Shown one piece after another: positions 1 to 7,269 of a DNA stretch of 64,000 bases. The position numbers were made by a program, and so were the translations under genes. Under the pieces are notes generated by a model that was not told where the DNA came from, searched no databases, and saw only the letters and a program-made list of their open reading frames with translations. Every line of letters starts with the position of its first letter. Within the stretch, counting starts at the first letter, position 1. Source of the stretch: Modestobacter versicolor (lineage in GTDB: Bacteria > Actinomycetota > Actinomycetes > Mycobacteriales > Geodermatophilaceae); assembly GCF_014195485.1 (NCBI RefSeq), contig NZ_JACIBU010000001.1, forward strand, positions 3,534,001 through 3,598,000, written 5' to 3'.

Positions 1-974
1 GCTGGTGGGAGCGGGTGCCCGGCGGGTCGCTGGAGGAGCTGCGGCTCACCGGCGACGACGTGGTGCTGGGCGCCGCGCGCCGCTTCCACTACTCCAACCT
101 CGGCTTCGGACTGCTCGGCGAGCTGGTGGCCCGGCACCGCGGGGTCCCGTGGACCGACGTCGTCCGCGACGAGGTGCTCGCCCCGCTCGGGATGACCCGC
201 ACCGACCCGCGGCCCACCGGCCGCGCCGCGCAGGGCTCGGCGGTGCACCCGTGGGCCGACGTCGTGCTGCCCGAGCCCGAGCACGACGCCGGCGTGATGG
301 CCGCCGCCGGCCAGCTCTGGGCGACCCTGGCCGACCTGGGCCGGTTCGGCTCGTTCCTGCTCGGCGACACCGGCGACGTGCTGTCCCCCGCGACGCTGGA
401 GGAGATGGCCGTGCCGGCCGGCGTCGACTCCTCGGCCCCCGGCTGGTCGGCCTACGGGCTCGGGCTGCAGGTGCTCCGCGTCGACGGGCAGGTGCTCGTG
501 GGGCACGGCGGCTCGATGCCCGGGTTCCTCGCCGGCGTCTTCGTCGACCGGTCCGAGCAGGCCGGCGCGGTGCTGCTCGCCAACACCACCAGCGGGCTGG
601 ACCCGCTGCTGCCCGGGCTGCTCGCCGACCTGCGGGCCGCCGAGCCCCGGGTGGTCGAGGCCTGGACGCCGTCCCCGCCGCCGGTCCCGCTGGACGTGCT
701 CGGCGTCTGGTTCTGGGGCCCGGCGCCGCACGTGCTGCGCGCGCAGGCCGGCGGGCTGCTGCACCTCGGGCCGCTGCCGGGGCGCGGCGGGCGGGCCAGC
801 CGGTTCGCCCCGCGGGAGGACGGCACCTGGGTCGGGTTGGACGGCTACTACGCGGGCGAGACGCTGCGGATCGCGCCGGACCACCTGGACCTGGCCACCT
901 TCGTGTTCACCCGCACGCCCTACGACCCCGAGGCCCCGGTGCCGGGCGGGGTCGACGAGCGCGGCTGGGCCTGA
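1..974 (+). CDS. Serine hydrolase, beta-lactamase (class C/PBP-like) family; 5' end outside window
   Basis: The frame is open from the left edge (WWERVPGGS at positions 3-29) and stops at 972-974, so only the C-terminal 320 or so residues are present. HYSNLGFGLLGELV matches the YxN catalytic motif of class C beta-lactamase/esterase/D-Ala carboxypeptidase-like hydrolases. The later LVGHGGSMPGF segment fits the H/KxG motif on strand beta-3. The SxxK nucleophile lies upstream of the window. The substrate cannot be told: this family contains esterases, peptidases and penicillin-binding-like enzymes, and most members are not resistance enzymes. The last 55 bp overlap the 3' end of the convergent PPOX gene. 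Confidence 0.85.
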   Translation, partial: WWERVPGGSLEELRLTGDDVVLGAARRFHYSNLGFGLLGELVARHRGVPWTDVVRDEVLAPLGMTRTDPRPTGRAAQGSAVHPWADVVLPEPEHDAGVMAAAGQLWATLADLGRFGSFLLGDTGDVLSPATLEEMAVPAGVDSSAPGWSAYGLGLQVLRVDGQVLVGHGGSMPGFLAGVFVDRSEQAGAVLLANTTSGLDPLLPGLLADLRAAEPRVVEAWTPSPPPVPLDVLGVWFWGPAPHVLRAQAGGLLHLGPLPGRGGRASRFAPREDGTWVGLDGYYAGETLRIAPDHLDLATFVFTRTPYDPEAPVPGGVDERGWA

Positions 975-1588
975 GCCGGGTACAGCCCGGCGGCGTACTG
1001 CTCGCCGTAGTACCGCTCGAGCTCCTCGAGGGGCTCGTCCGGCCGCTCCTGCCGCTGCGCGATCCGCGGGCGGGACGGCGCCGCGTCCGGCGTCCAGGTG
1101 CCGGCGTCCCACAGCCGGGACCGCATGAACGCCTTGGCGCAGTGGTAGAAGACCGACTCGATCTCGACCACCATCGCCAGCAGCGGCCGGGAGCCCTCGA
1201 CGACCATCCGGTCCAGCAGGTCGGCGTCGCGCACCAGCCGGGCCCGGCCCTGCACCCGGAAGGTGTCGTCGCGGCCGGGCAGCAGGTAGACGAGCCCGAC
1301 GTGCGGGTTGGTCAGGATGTTGCGGAAGCCGTCGGCGCGGCGGTTGCCGGCCCGCTCGGGCAGCGCGATCGTCCGGTCGTCGAGCACCACGGTGAACCCG
1401 GGCGGGTCGCCCTTGGGTGAGACGTCACAGCTCCCGTCGCCGTGCGACGTGGCCACCAGGCAGAACGGCGAGGCGGCCAGCCACTGCCGGTCGATGTCGT
1501 CCAGGCGCGGCCGGTCCTTGGTGGCGACCCGGGGGAGCGGCTCGCCGATGACCTCGCGCAGCTGCGCCTCGGTGGTGATCTCGTCCAC
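920..1588 (-). CDS. Pyridoxamine 5'-phosphate oxidase-family FMN/F420-binding protein
   Basis: A 222-residue protein starting at GTG 1588. Residues 35-140 hold a PPOX split beta-barrel: the stretch from FCLVATSHGDGSCDVSPKGD through FTVVLDDRTIALPERAGNRR to NPHVGLVYLLPG matches the MSMEG_1061-type group of FMN-dependent PPOX proteins. Such proteins usually reduce or oxidise small substrates with bound flavin or F420, and the reaction here is unknown. The C-terminal tail (after about residue 165) is charged and proline-rich. It lies 12 bp downstream of the small membrane-protein gene on the same strand, so the two may be co-transcribed. No clear Shine-Dalgarno is seen before the GTG. Confidence 0.8.
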   Translation of the reverse strand: MDEITTEAQLREVIGEPLPRVATKDRPRLDDIDRQWLAASPFCLVATSHGDGSCDVSPKGDPPGFTVVLDDRTIALPERAGNRRADGFRNILTNPHVGLVYLLPGRDDTFRVQGRARLVRDADLLDRMVVEGSRPLLAMVVEIESVFYHCAKAFMRSRLWDAGTWTPDAAPSRPRIAQRQERPDEPLEELERYYGEQYAAGLYPAQAQPRSSTPPGTGASGS

Positions 1589-1600
1589 CAGCGCAGTGTG

Positions 1601-2083
1601 TCAGCGGTCGAAGGCGTCCAACGTCGTCCGGACGACGGCGGCGTAGGCCAGGTGCGGCACGACGTCGCTGACCCAGTCGGTGGCCGACCAGGTGCGCGGG
1701 TCGGTGATGCCCAGCGCCGTCATGGGCCCGTTCGTCCCGACCAGCACACCGGCCGTGGTCAGCGCGGTGCCGACCAGCGGCGACGTGCGGAACCCGGCGG
1801 CCCGGGCGAGCCCGGCGAGCACGCCGATGCCCAGCCCGGCGGCGATGCCGGTGAGCGGGCCCAGGCCCTGCACCCGGTTCTGCCGCGTCTCGCCGTCGCC
1901 GGGGATCTGCACGTGCGCCTTCCCGGCGAGCGCCTCCACCGTCTGCTCGGGCGTGGAGCTGCTCGCTCGGCCGCGGCCGGCCATGTCCAGGTAGGTGACG
2001 GCGTTGAGCGCCGTGGTGCCCGCGGCCCCGGCAGCGGCGCCACGCAGGACCCAGCCGAGCGTGCTGATCGAGTTCCTCGCCAT
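1601..2083 (-). CDS. Small conserved membrane protein, unknown function
   Basis: A 160-residue protein; the ATG at 2083 is chosen because it begins MARNSISTLGWVLRGAAAG, directly ahead of a first hydrophobic segment (about 12-32). Hydrophobic glycine/alanine-rich stretches at about 76-95 and 100-125 predict two or three membrane passes. A conserved-looking LGPLTGIAAGLGIGVLAGL run is followed by TNGPMTALGITDP. I do not recognise a named family, though similar short membrane proteins are common in Actinobacteria. The open frame upstream of 2083 is non-coding shadow. It is divergent from the DUF3253 gene (102 bp between starts). Confidence 0.6.
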   Translation of the reverse strand: MARNSISTLGWVLRGAAAGAAGTTALNAVTYLDMAGRGRASSSTPEQTVEALAGKAHVQIPGDGETRQNRVQGLGPLTGIAAGLGIGVLAGLARAAGFRTSPLVGTALTTAGVLVGTNGPMTALGITDPRTWSATDWVSDVVPHLAYAAVVRTTLDAFDR

Positions 2084-2185
2084 GCGCGCCGGGCTACCCG
2101 GGCGCCGCGCCCCGGCAAACGGTGTGCGGACCCGGAACGGTCCGTCACCTGGGCGCCCGGCCGCGCCGTGGGGGACGCTGGGGGC

Positions 2186-2437
2186 GTGGACGACGTCGGC
2201 ACCGCGCTGGAGCGGACCATCGACGCGCTGCTGGACCAGCGCCGGGACGGCGCGACGATCTGCCCCTCGGAGGCTGCCCGAGCCGTCGACCCCGAGGGCT
2301 GGCGGGAGCTGATGCCGGCCGCCCGCGAGGCGGCGGGCCGGCTGGCGGCGGCCGGCGGGGTCGAGGTCACCCAGCGCGGCGAGGTCGTCGACGTGGCCAC
2401 CGCCCGCGGGCCGGTGCGGATCCGCCGGCGCCGCTGA
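2186..2437 (+). CDS. DUF3253 family protein
   Basis: An 83-residue protein starting at GTG 2186. The pattern ALERTIDALL...GATICPSEAARAV...WRELMPAAREAAGRLAAAG..VEVTQRGEVVDVATARGPVRIR spans the whole of DUF3253, a short winged-helix-like domain of unknown role found beside or fused to unrelated enzymes. Length matches the family. The gene stops 2 bp before the stop of the convergent lipoprotein gene. No promoter is obvious in the GC-rich 102-bp gap shared with the divergent membrane protein. Confidence 0.75.
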   Translation: MDDVGTALERTIDALLDQRRDGATICPSEAARAVDPEGWRELMPAAREAAGRLAAAGGVEVTQRGEVVDVATARGPVRIRRRR

Positions 2438-2439
2438 GC

Positions 2440-4377
2440 TCAGCCGACCGGGGCGCCGCGGAAGGTGCCGGTCAGCTCGTCCTGCGTCTCGTCCAGGTCC
2501 AGCTCCGCGAAGGGCAGCGACAGCGACCCGCGGGCGTCGCCGAAGCCGCCCTCGGCCACCGTCAGCTCGCCGTCGACCGGGACGTCCGCCGTCCAGGCGC
2601 ACTCCGCCAGCGTCAGCCGCAGGTCGTCGCCGCCGAGCGCGTACGTCGCCGTACCGCCGGCGTCGCAGCCGATCGTGAGGTCGCGGGCGCCGTCCCACCA
2701 GGTGTAGGTGACGTTGCCCAGGGTGGCGTCGAGCACCGCGTCGACGGCGCCCCGCGCGTCGGCGTACCCGGCCGCGGTGGCCGGGGGGTTCGGGCCGTAG
2801 ACGCCGGCGACCTCCCCGGGGCACACCGTCCGGCGCCCGGGCAGCCGGCCGGTGCTCAGCAGCTGCTCGACCGCCTCGTCGACGCACGGCTCGCCGCGGC
2901 CGTAGAGGACGTGCGGGCCGCCCTGCTGCACCACCAGTGCGGCGTCCCCGAGGGTCCGGGCGACCACCCGCTCCGCCTGCTGGGTGGGGGTGTTGGGGTC
3001 GCTGTCGGCGGTGAGCGCCAGCAGCGGGTAGGGCGGGTCGCTGGGGGTCGGTGGGGTGATCGGTGCCGCCCCGGTCTCCGGCCAGAACAGGCAGGGCAGG
3101 TCCTGGTAGAAGACGTCGTCCAGCCGGGCCTGGTCGATGCCGGCCGCCCGACCGGTCTCCAGCCAGACGTCGAGCTGGGCCCGGCCGGTGCTGCCGGCCG
3201 GGACGACGTCGTAGTCGGCGCACTGGACGGCGTAGTAGAGCGCGTCGGAGAAGAACGGGTCGTTCGCCACGGCGCCGGTGTCCGGGTCGGCGGCAGCGGC
3301 GGCGGACGCGAGCCGGGCGAGCGGTACCAGGTTCCCGGTGGCCGCGGCGTTGACCGCCTGCTGGAACTGCTGGCGCGACCACGGGTCGCTCATCGACCAG
3401 GTGGCGGCCTGCTCGAGCTCCTCCAGGGTGAGCTCCCGGGGATCCAGCCGGCCGTCGGAGAGCGGGAAGGCGTACGGCTGGGGAGCTGCGGCCAGCTGGC
3501 CGGCGAGCGCGTCGTACTGGGCCAGCGCGCTCCCCGGGGCGTCACGGGCGCAGGTCGGCTGCGCGTCGCAGGACGACAGGGTCGCCCCGAGCACGCCGCT
3601 GTAGGCCAGCGCGGCCTCCAGGCCGAAGGTCATGTCGTCGGTGGCCAGGTCGACCACGCCGTCCAGGACCAGGGCGGCGACCCGGTCGGGGTGGGCCGCG
3701 GCGTAGGTCTGCTGCAGCTGGGTGCCGTAGCTCTCGCCGTAGAGGACCAGCTGGTCGGCGTCGATCCAGTCGCGGAAGGCCTCCAGGTCCTCGGCGGCCT
3801 GGCGGGTGGCGTAGCGGCCGGCGTCGGCGGGGTCGACCCCGGCCTCGGCGAAGCAGTCCCGGGCCAGCTGCGCGCTCTCCCGGGCGAACTCGTCGCGCTC
3901 GGCGGCGGTCGAGGAGGTGTCCAGGGTCCCGCTCGTGTCGGCGGCGAGCGTCCGGTCGCAGCGGAAGGGCTCGGAGAGGCCGATGCCCCGCTGGTCGAAG
4001 AAGACGACGTCGTAGTGCTCGGTGACCTCGACCGGGAGCCCGGCGACGCGCAGGTCGGCCTCGGCGATGCCGCTGGCGCCCGGGCCGCCGGTGGCCACCA
4101 CGAACACCCCGCGGCGCTCGCCCGTGGCGCGCTGCAGCGCGAAGGTGACGTCCCAGGTGGGCGACCCGGGGGTGAAGTGGTCGGCCGGCACCCCGAGGTC
4201 GATGCACTCGAAGGAGCTGCGGGGGCACGGCTCGCGCACCACCCGGCCCTCCGAGCCGGGCGGGGCGTACTCGGCCGACCCGGGCACCGTGGAGGTGCAG
4301 CCGGCCAGCAGCAGGGCGCCGACCAGGGGCGTCGTCCACCGGGTGGCGGGGGAGCGGCGCCGGGCAGCGGAGGGCAC
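2440..4377 (-). CDS. Secreted alpha/beta-hydrolase lipoprotein, TAP/SlpD-type peptidase family
   Basis: A 645-residue protein. The N-terminus has a lipoprotein signal: basic residues, then GALLLAGC, a lipobox with Cys near residue 27. The alpha/beta-hydrolase core follows: VVFFDQRGIG, the nucleophile elbow GESYGTQ (Ser near 180), an acid in LLALTADSDPNTP and a histidine in GGPHVLYG, the order seen in Streptomyces tripeptidyl aminopeptidases with the TAP-like C-terminal domain. Residues beyond about 500 form a beta-rich extension with no recognised domain. It probably releases short N-terminal peptides or hydrolyses esters at the outer membrane face; the substrate is unproven. It is convergent with DUF3253 and 61 bp downstream of the Lrp gene. 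Confidence 0.85.
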   Translation of the reverse strand: MPSAARRRSPATRWTTPLVGALLLAGCTSTVPGSAEYAPPGSEGRVVREPCPRSSFECIDLGVPADHFTPGSPTWDVTFALQRATGERRGVFVVATGGPGASGIAEADLRVAGLPVEVTEHYDVVFFDQRGIGLSEPFRCDRTLAADTSGTLDTSSTAAERDEFARESAQLARDCFAEAGVDPADAGRYATRQAAEDLEAFRDWIDADQLVLYGESYGTQLQQTYAAAHPDRVAALVLDGVVDLATDDMTFGLEAALAYSGVLGATLSSCDAQPTCARDAPGSALAQYDALAGQLAAAPQPYAFPLSDGRLDPRELTLEELEQAATWSMSDPWSRQQFQQAVNAAATGNLVPLARLASAAAAADPDTGAVANDPFFSDALYYAVQCADYDVVPAGSTGRAQLDVWLETGRAAGIDQARLDDVFYQDLPCLFWPETGAAPITPPTPSDPPYPLLALTADSDPNTPTQQAERVVARTLGDAALVVQQGGPHVLYGRGEPCVDEAVEQLLSTGRLPGRRTVCPGEVAGVYGPNPPATAAGYADARGAVDAVLDATLGNVTYTWWDGARDLTIGCDAGGTATYALGGDDLRLTLAECAWTADVPVDGELTVAEGGFGDARGSLSLPFAELDLDETQDELTGTFRGAPVG

Positions 4378-4438
4378 GGGGCACCCTAGAGCGCGGACCG
4401 CGCCGTCCCCCGGCAGCGCCGGACCGACCCGCCGGAGG

Positions 4439-4939
4439 TCAGCCCTCCGCGGGGCGGTCGGTGCCGGCGGCCCGTTCCAGCAGCGGGGTCATCCGGTGGT
4501 CGACGAACCGGCGCAGGGCCAGGTTGGTGTCGGTGCGCTGGACGCCGGGGATCGCCAGCACCTGCTCGGTGATCCGCCACAGGTCGTCGGCGTCGACGGC
4601 GACCACCTGCACCAGCAGGTCGGCCACGCCGGAGAGCCCGATGACCTCCAGCACCTCCGGGATGGCGGCCAGCGCGTCGCCGACGTCGGCGAGGCTGCGC
4701 TGCACCACCTGGACCGTCACGTAGGCACCGAGCCGGTAGCCCAGCGCCTCGGGCCGCACCCGGCGCTCGAACGGGTCGAGCACGCCGCCGGACTCCAGCC
4801 GGGCCAGCCGGGCCTGGACCGTGTTGCGGGCCAGCCCGAGCTGCTGGGCGAGGGAGAGCACCGTGGCCCGCGGGTCCTCCGACAGGGCGAGGAGCAGCCG
4901 GGCGTCAGTGGCGTCCAGGCGGTCCGGTGCGGCGGGCAC
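4439..4939 (-). CDS. Lrp/AsnC-family transcriptional regulator (probable regulator of the adjacent bkd/pdh operon)
   Basis: A 166-residue protein of the usual Lrp/AsnC length, read from GTG 4939 (VPAAPDRLDATDARLL); upstream codons in this frame lack a good start. The N-terminal HTH (about 8-60) includes LDATDARLLLALSEDPRATV and LGLARNTVQARLARLESGGV. The C-terminal RAM ligand domain includes VLEVIGLSGVADLLVQVVAVD. Divergent placement next to a 2-oxo acid dehydrogenase operon is the arrangement known for BkdR-type regulators that respond to branched-chain amino acids. I infer that it controls that operon and itself. Palindromes in the shared 213-bp region are candidate sites. Confidence 0.9.
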   Translation of the reverse strand: MPAAPDRLDATDARLLLALSEDPRATVLSLAQQLGLARNTVQARLARLESGGVLDPFERRVRPEALGYRLGAYVTVQVVQRSLADVGDALAAIPEVLEVIGLSGVADLLVQVVAVDADDLWRITEQVLAIPGVQRTDTNLALRRFVDHRMTPLLERAAGTDRPAEG

Positions 4940-4942
4940 GTT

Positions 4943-5015
4943 GCTCAGTCTGACATGCGAGGACGTCCTAGTACCGCTCAGACTGCGCAGTGACCGCTGG
5001 GGGTGTTGCGCAGAT
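4943..5015. promoter_or_regulatory. Candidate Lrp-type operator cluster between regulator and dehydrogenase operon
   Basis: The 213-bp divergent spacer contains a perfect 10-bp palindrome AGGACGTCCT (4960-4969), a second perfect palindrome ACTGCGCAGT (4982-4991) and a related TTGCGCAGAT (5006-5015) 23 bp further on. GCTCAG occurs at 4943 and again at 4975, 32 bp apart. Sites spaced by two to three helical turns are usual for multimeric Lrp/AsnC proteins. This is inference from symmetry and position only. Confidence 0.4.
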
Positions 5016-5152
5016 CGACCGGGTGGTGATCTGCTCCTGCAGCGGTTCCGCGTGCCACCATGTGTGAGTGGCGCCACACCCCGGCGCCGCGTGGACGTCC
5101 AACGACGGGCGCTCGGTGACCCCGGCACCCGCGAGACGGCGAGGAGATCGGC

Positions 5153-6292
5153 ATGAGCGCGCTGTCGCAGACCACCGAGGTGGTCGACCCCGTACCCGGG
5201 GCCGACGCCCCCCACCTGCCCGGTCAGCCCGACCTGGTGCAGCTGCTGACCCCCGAGGGTGAGCGCGTCGAGCACCCCGAGTACTCCCTGGACGTCACCG
5301 ACGACGAGCTGCGCTCGCTGTACCGGGACCTCGCGCTCGTGCGCCGGTGGGACGTCGAGGCCACCGCCCTGCAGCGCCAGGGCGAGCTGGGGATCTGGGC
5401 CTCGCTGCTGGGCCAGGAGGCCGCCCAGGTCGGTGCCGGCCGGGCGCTCGCCGCTGACGACATGGCCTTCCCCACCTACCGCGAGCACGGCGTCGCGTGG
5501 ACCCGGGGCGTCGACCCGCTGCACGTGATCAGCCTGTTCCGCGGCGTCGACCAGGGCGGCTGGGACCCGGTCGCCACGAAGTTCAACCTCTACACCGTGG
5601 TCATCGGCGCGCAGACCCTGCACGCCACCGGCTACGCGATGGGCCTGCAGCGCGACGGCGCGGAGAGCGCCACCCTGGCGTTCCTGGGTGACGGCGCGAC
5701 CAGCCAGGGCGAGGTCAACGAGGCGATGATCTGGGCGGCGACCTTCTCCGCGCCCGTGGTCTTCTTCTGCCAGAACAACCAGTACGCCATCAGCGTGCCG
5801 ATCGAGCGGCAGTCCCGGGTGCCGCTGTTCCGGCGGGCCGCCGGCTTCGGCTTCCCCGGCGTGCGGGTCGACGGCAACGACGTCCTCGCCGTCCTGGCCG
5901 TCACCCGAGCCGCGCTCGCCGCCGCCCGCGACGGCCAGGGCCCCACCTTCATCGAGGCGTTCACCTACCGGATGGGCGCGCACACCACCTCCGACGACCC
6001 GACCCGCTACCGGTTGGCCAGCGAGCTCGAGGAGTGGAAGCTGCGCGACCCGATCGCCCGGCTCAAGGCGTACCTGTCCCGGTCCGGCATCGCCGACGCC
6101 GACTTCTTCACCTCCGTCGACGCCGAGGGCGACCAGCTGGCCGTGCGGATCCGGCAGGGCACGCTGGAGATGCCCGACCCGGCCGGCACCGAGATCTTCG
6201 ACCACGTCTACGCCGAGCAGACCCCCGAGCTGGCCCGCCAGCGCGAGGAGTTCGTGGCCTACCACGCGTCCTTCGAGGGAGCCGAGTCGTGA
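5153..6292 (+). CDS. bkdA: Branched-chain 2-oxo acid / pyruvate dehydrogenase E1 component, alpha subunit
   Basis: A 379-residue protein with GAGGAG (5141-5146) spaced well before ATG 5153. The thiamin-diphosphate motif runs from GDGATSQGEVNEA (about residues 178-190) to FFCQNNQYAIS. Other E1 alpha hallmarks are GQEAAQVGAGRAL, TYREHG near residue 105 and the regulatory-loop-like YRMGAHTTSDDPTRY. With the beta subunit it decarboxylates a 2-oxo acid and transfers the acyl group to lipoyl E2. The Lrp neighbour and split E1 favour a branched-chain substrate, but actinobacterial pyruvate-type E1 alpha/beta look alike, so the substrate is not settled. It overlaps the next gene by 4 bp. Confidence 0.93.
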   Translation: MSALSQTTEVVDPVPGADAPHLPGQPDLVQLLTPEGERVEHPEYSLDVTDDELRSLYRDLALVRRWDVEATALQRQGELGIWASLLGQEAAQVGAGRALAADDMAFPTYREHGVAWTRGVDPLHVISLFRGVDQGGWDPVATKFNLYTVVIGAQTLHATGYAMGLQRDGAESATLAFLGDGATSQGEVNEAMIWAATFSAPVVFFCQNNQYAISVPIERQSRVPLFRRAAGFGFPGVRVDGNDVLAVLAVTRAALAAARDGQGPTFIEAFTYRMGAHTTSDDPTRYRLASELEEWKLRDPIARLKAYLSRSGIADADFFTSVDAEGDQLAVRIRQGTLEMPDPAGTEIFDHVYAEQTPELARQREEFVAYHASFEGAES

Positions 6293-7269
6293 GCACCGAG
6301 ACCCTGACCATCGGCAAGGCGCTCAACCTCGGCCTGCGCCGGGCGATGGAGGACGACGCCAAGGTCGTGCTCATGGGCGAGGACATCGGCAAGCTCGGCG
6401 GCGTCTTCCGGATCACCGACGGCCTGCAGAAGGACTTCGGTGACGCCCGCGTCGTGGACACCCCGCTCGCCGAGGCCGGCATCCTCGGCACCGCGGTCGG
6501 CCTGGCGATGCGCGGCTACCGGCCGGTCTGCGAGATCCAGTTCGACGGGTTCGTCTTCCCCGCCTACAACCAGATCGTCACCCAGGTCGCCAAGATCCAC
6601 GCCCGCTCCAAGGGCCGGCTGCCCATGCCCATCGTCATCCGCATCCCCTTCGGCGGCGGCATCGGCGCGGTGGAGCACCACAGCGAGAGCCCGGAGGCGT
6701 ACTTCGCGCACACCGCCGGCCTCAAGGTGGTCGCCGTCAGCACGCCGTCCGACGCCTACTGGGGCATCCAGCAGGCGATCACCCACCCCGACCCGATCGT
6801 CTTCCTCGAGCCCAAGCGGCGGTACTGGGAGAAGGGGGAGGTCGACACCGACGCCACCCCGGACCCGCTGTTCGCCTCCCGGGTGCTCCGCGGCGGCGAC
6901 GACGTCACGGTGCTCGCCTACGGCCCGATGGTGAAGACCGCCCTGCAGGCCGCCGAGGCCGCCGCGGAGGAGGGCCGCTCGCTGGAGGTCGTCGACCTGC
7001 GCACGCTCTCCCCGCTGGACCTCGAGCCGGTCTACGCCTCGGTGCGGCGCACCGGCCGCTGCGTCGTCGTGCACGAGGCGCCCACCACCCTCGGCCTCGG
7101 CGCGGAGATCGCCGCCCGGGTCACCGAGACCTGCTTCCACTCGCTGGAGGCCCCGGTGCTGCGGGTCGGCGGGTACGACACCCCCTACCCGCCGTCCAAG
7201 CTGGAGGAGGAGTACCTCCCCGACCTCGACCGCGTGCTCGACGCCGTCGACCGATCGCTGGGGTTCTGA
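6289..7269 (+). CDS. bkdB: 2-oxo acid dehydrogenase E1 component, beta subunit
   Basis: A 326-residue protein starting at GTG 6289, inside the GTGA overlap with the alpha-subunit stop. The start is set by this overlap and by the family N-terminus STETLTIGKALNLGLRRAM. Diagnostic beta-subunit segments are VVLMGEDIGKLGGVFR, VDTPLAEAGILGTAVGLAM, IRIPFGGGIGAVEHHSESPEA and the C-terminal transketolase domain LEVVDLRTLSPLD...VVVHEAP. It pairs with the alpha subunit to form the alpha2beta2 E1 that holds thiamin diphosphate at the interface. Tight coupling on both sides implies equal expression with E1 alpha and E2. Confidence 0.95.
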   Translation: MSTETLTIGKALNLGLRRAMEDDAKVVLMGEDIGKLGGVFRITDGLQKDFGDARVVDTPLAEAGILGTAVGLAMRGYRPVCEIQFDGFVFPAYNQIVTQVAKIHARSKGRLPMPIVIRIPFGGGIGAVEHHSESPEAYFAHTAGLKVVAVSTPSDAYWGIQQAITHPDPIVFLEPKRRYWEKGEVDTDATPDPLFASRVLRGGDDVTVLAYGPMVKTALQAAEAAAEEGRSLEVVDLRTLSPLDLEPVYASVRRTGRCVVVHEAPTTLGLGAEIAARVTETCFHSLEAPVLRVGGYDTPYPPSKLEEEYLPDLDRVLDAVDRSLGF

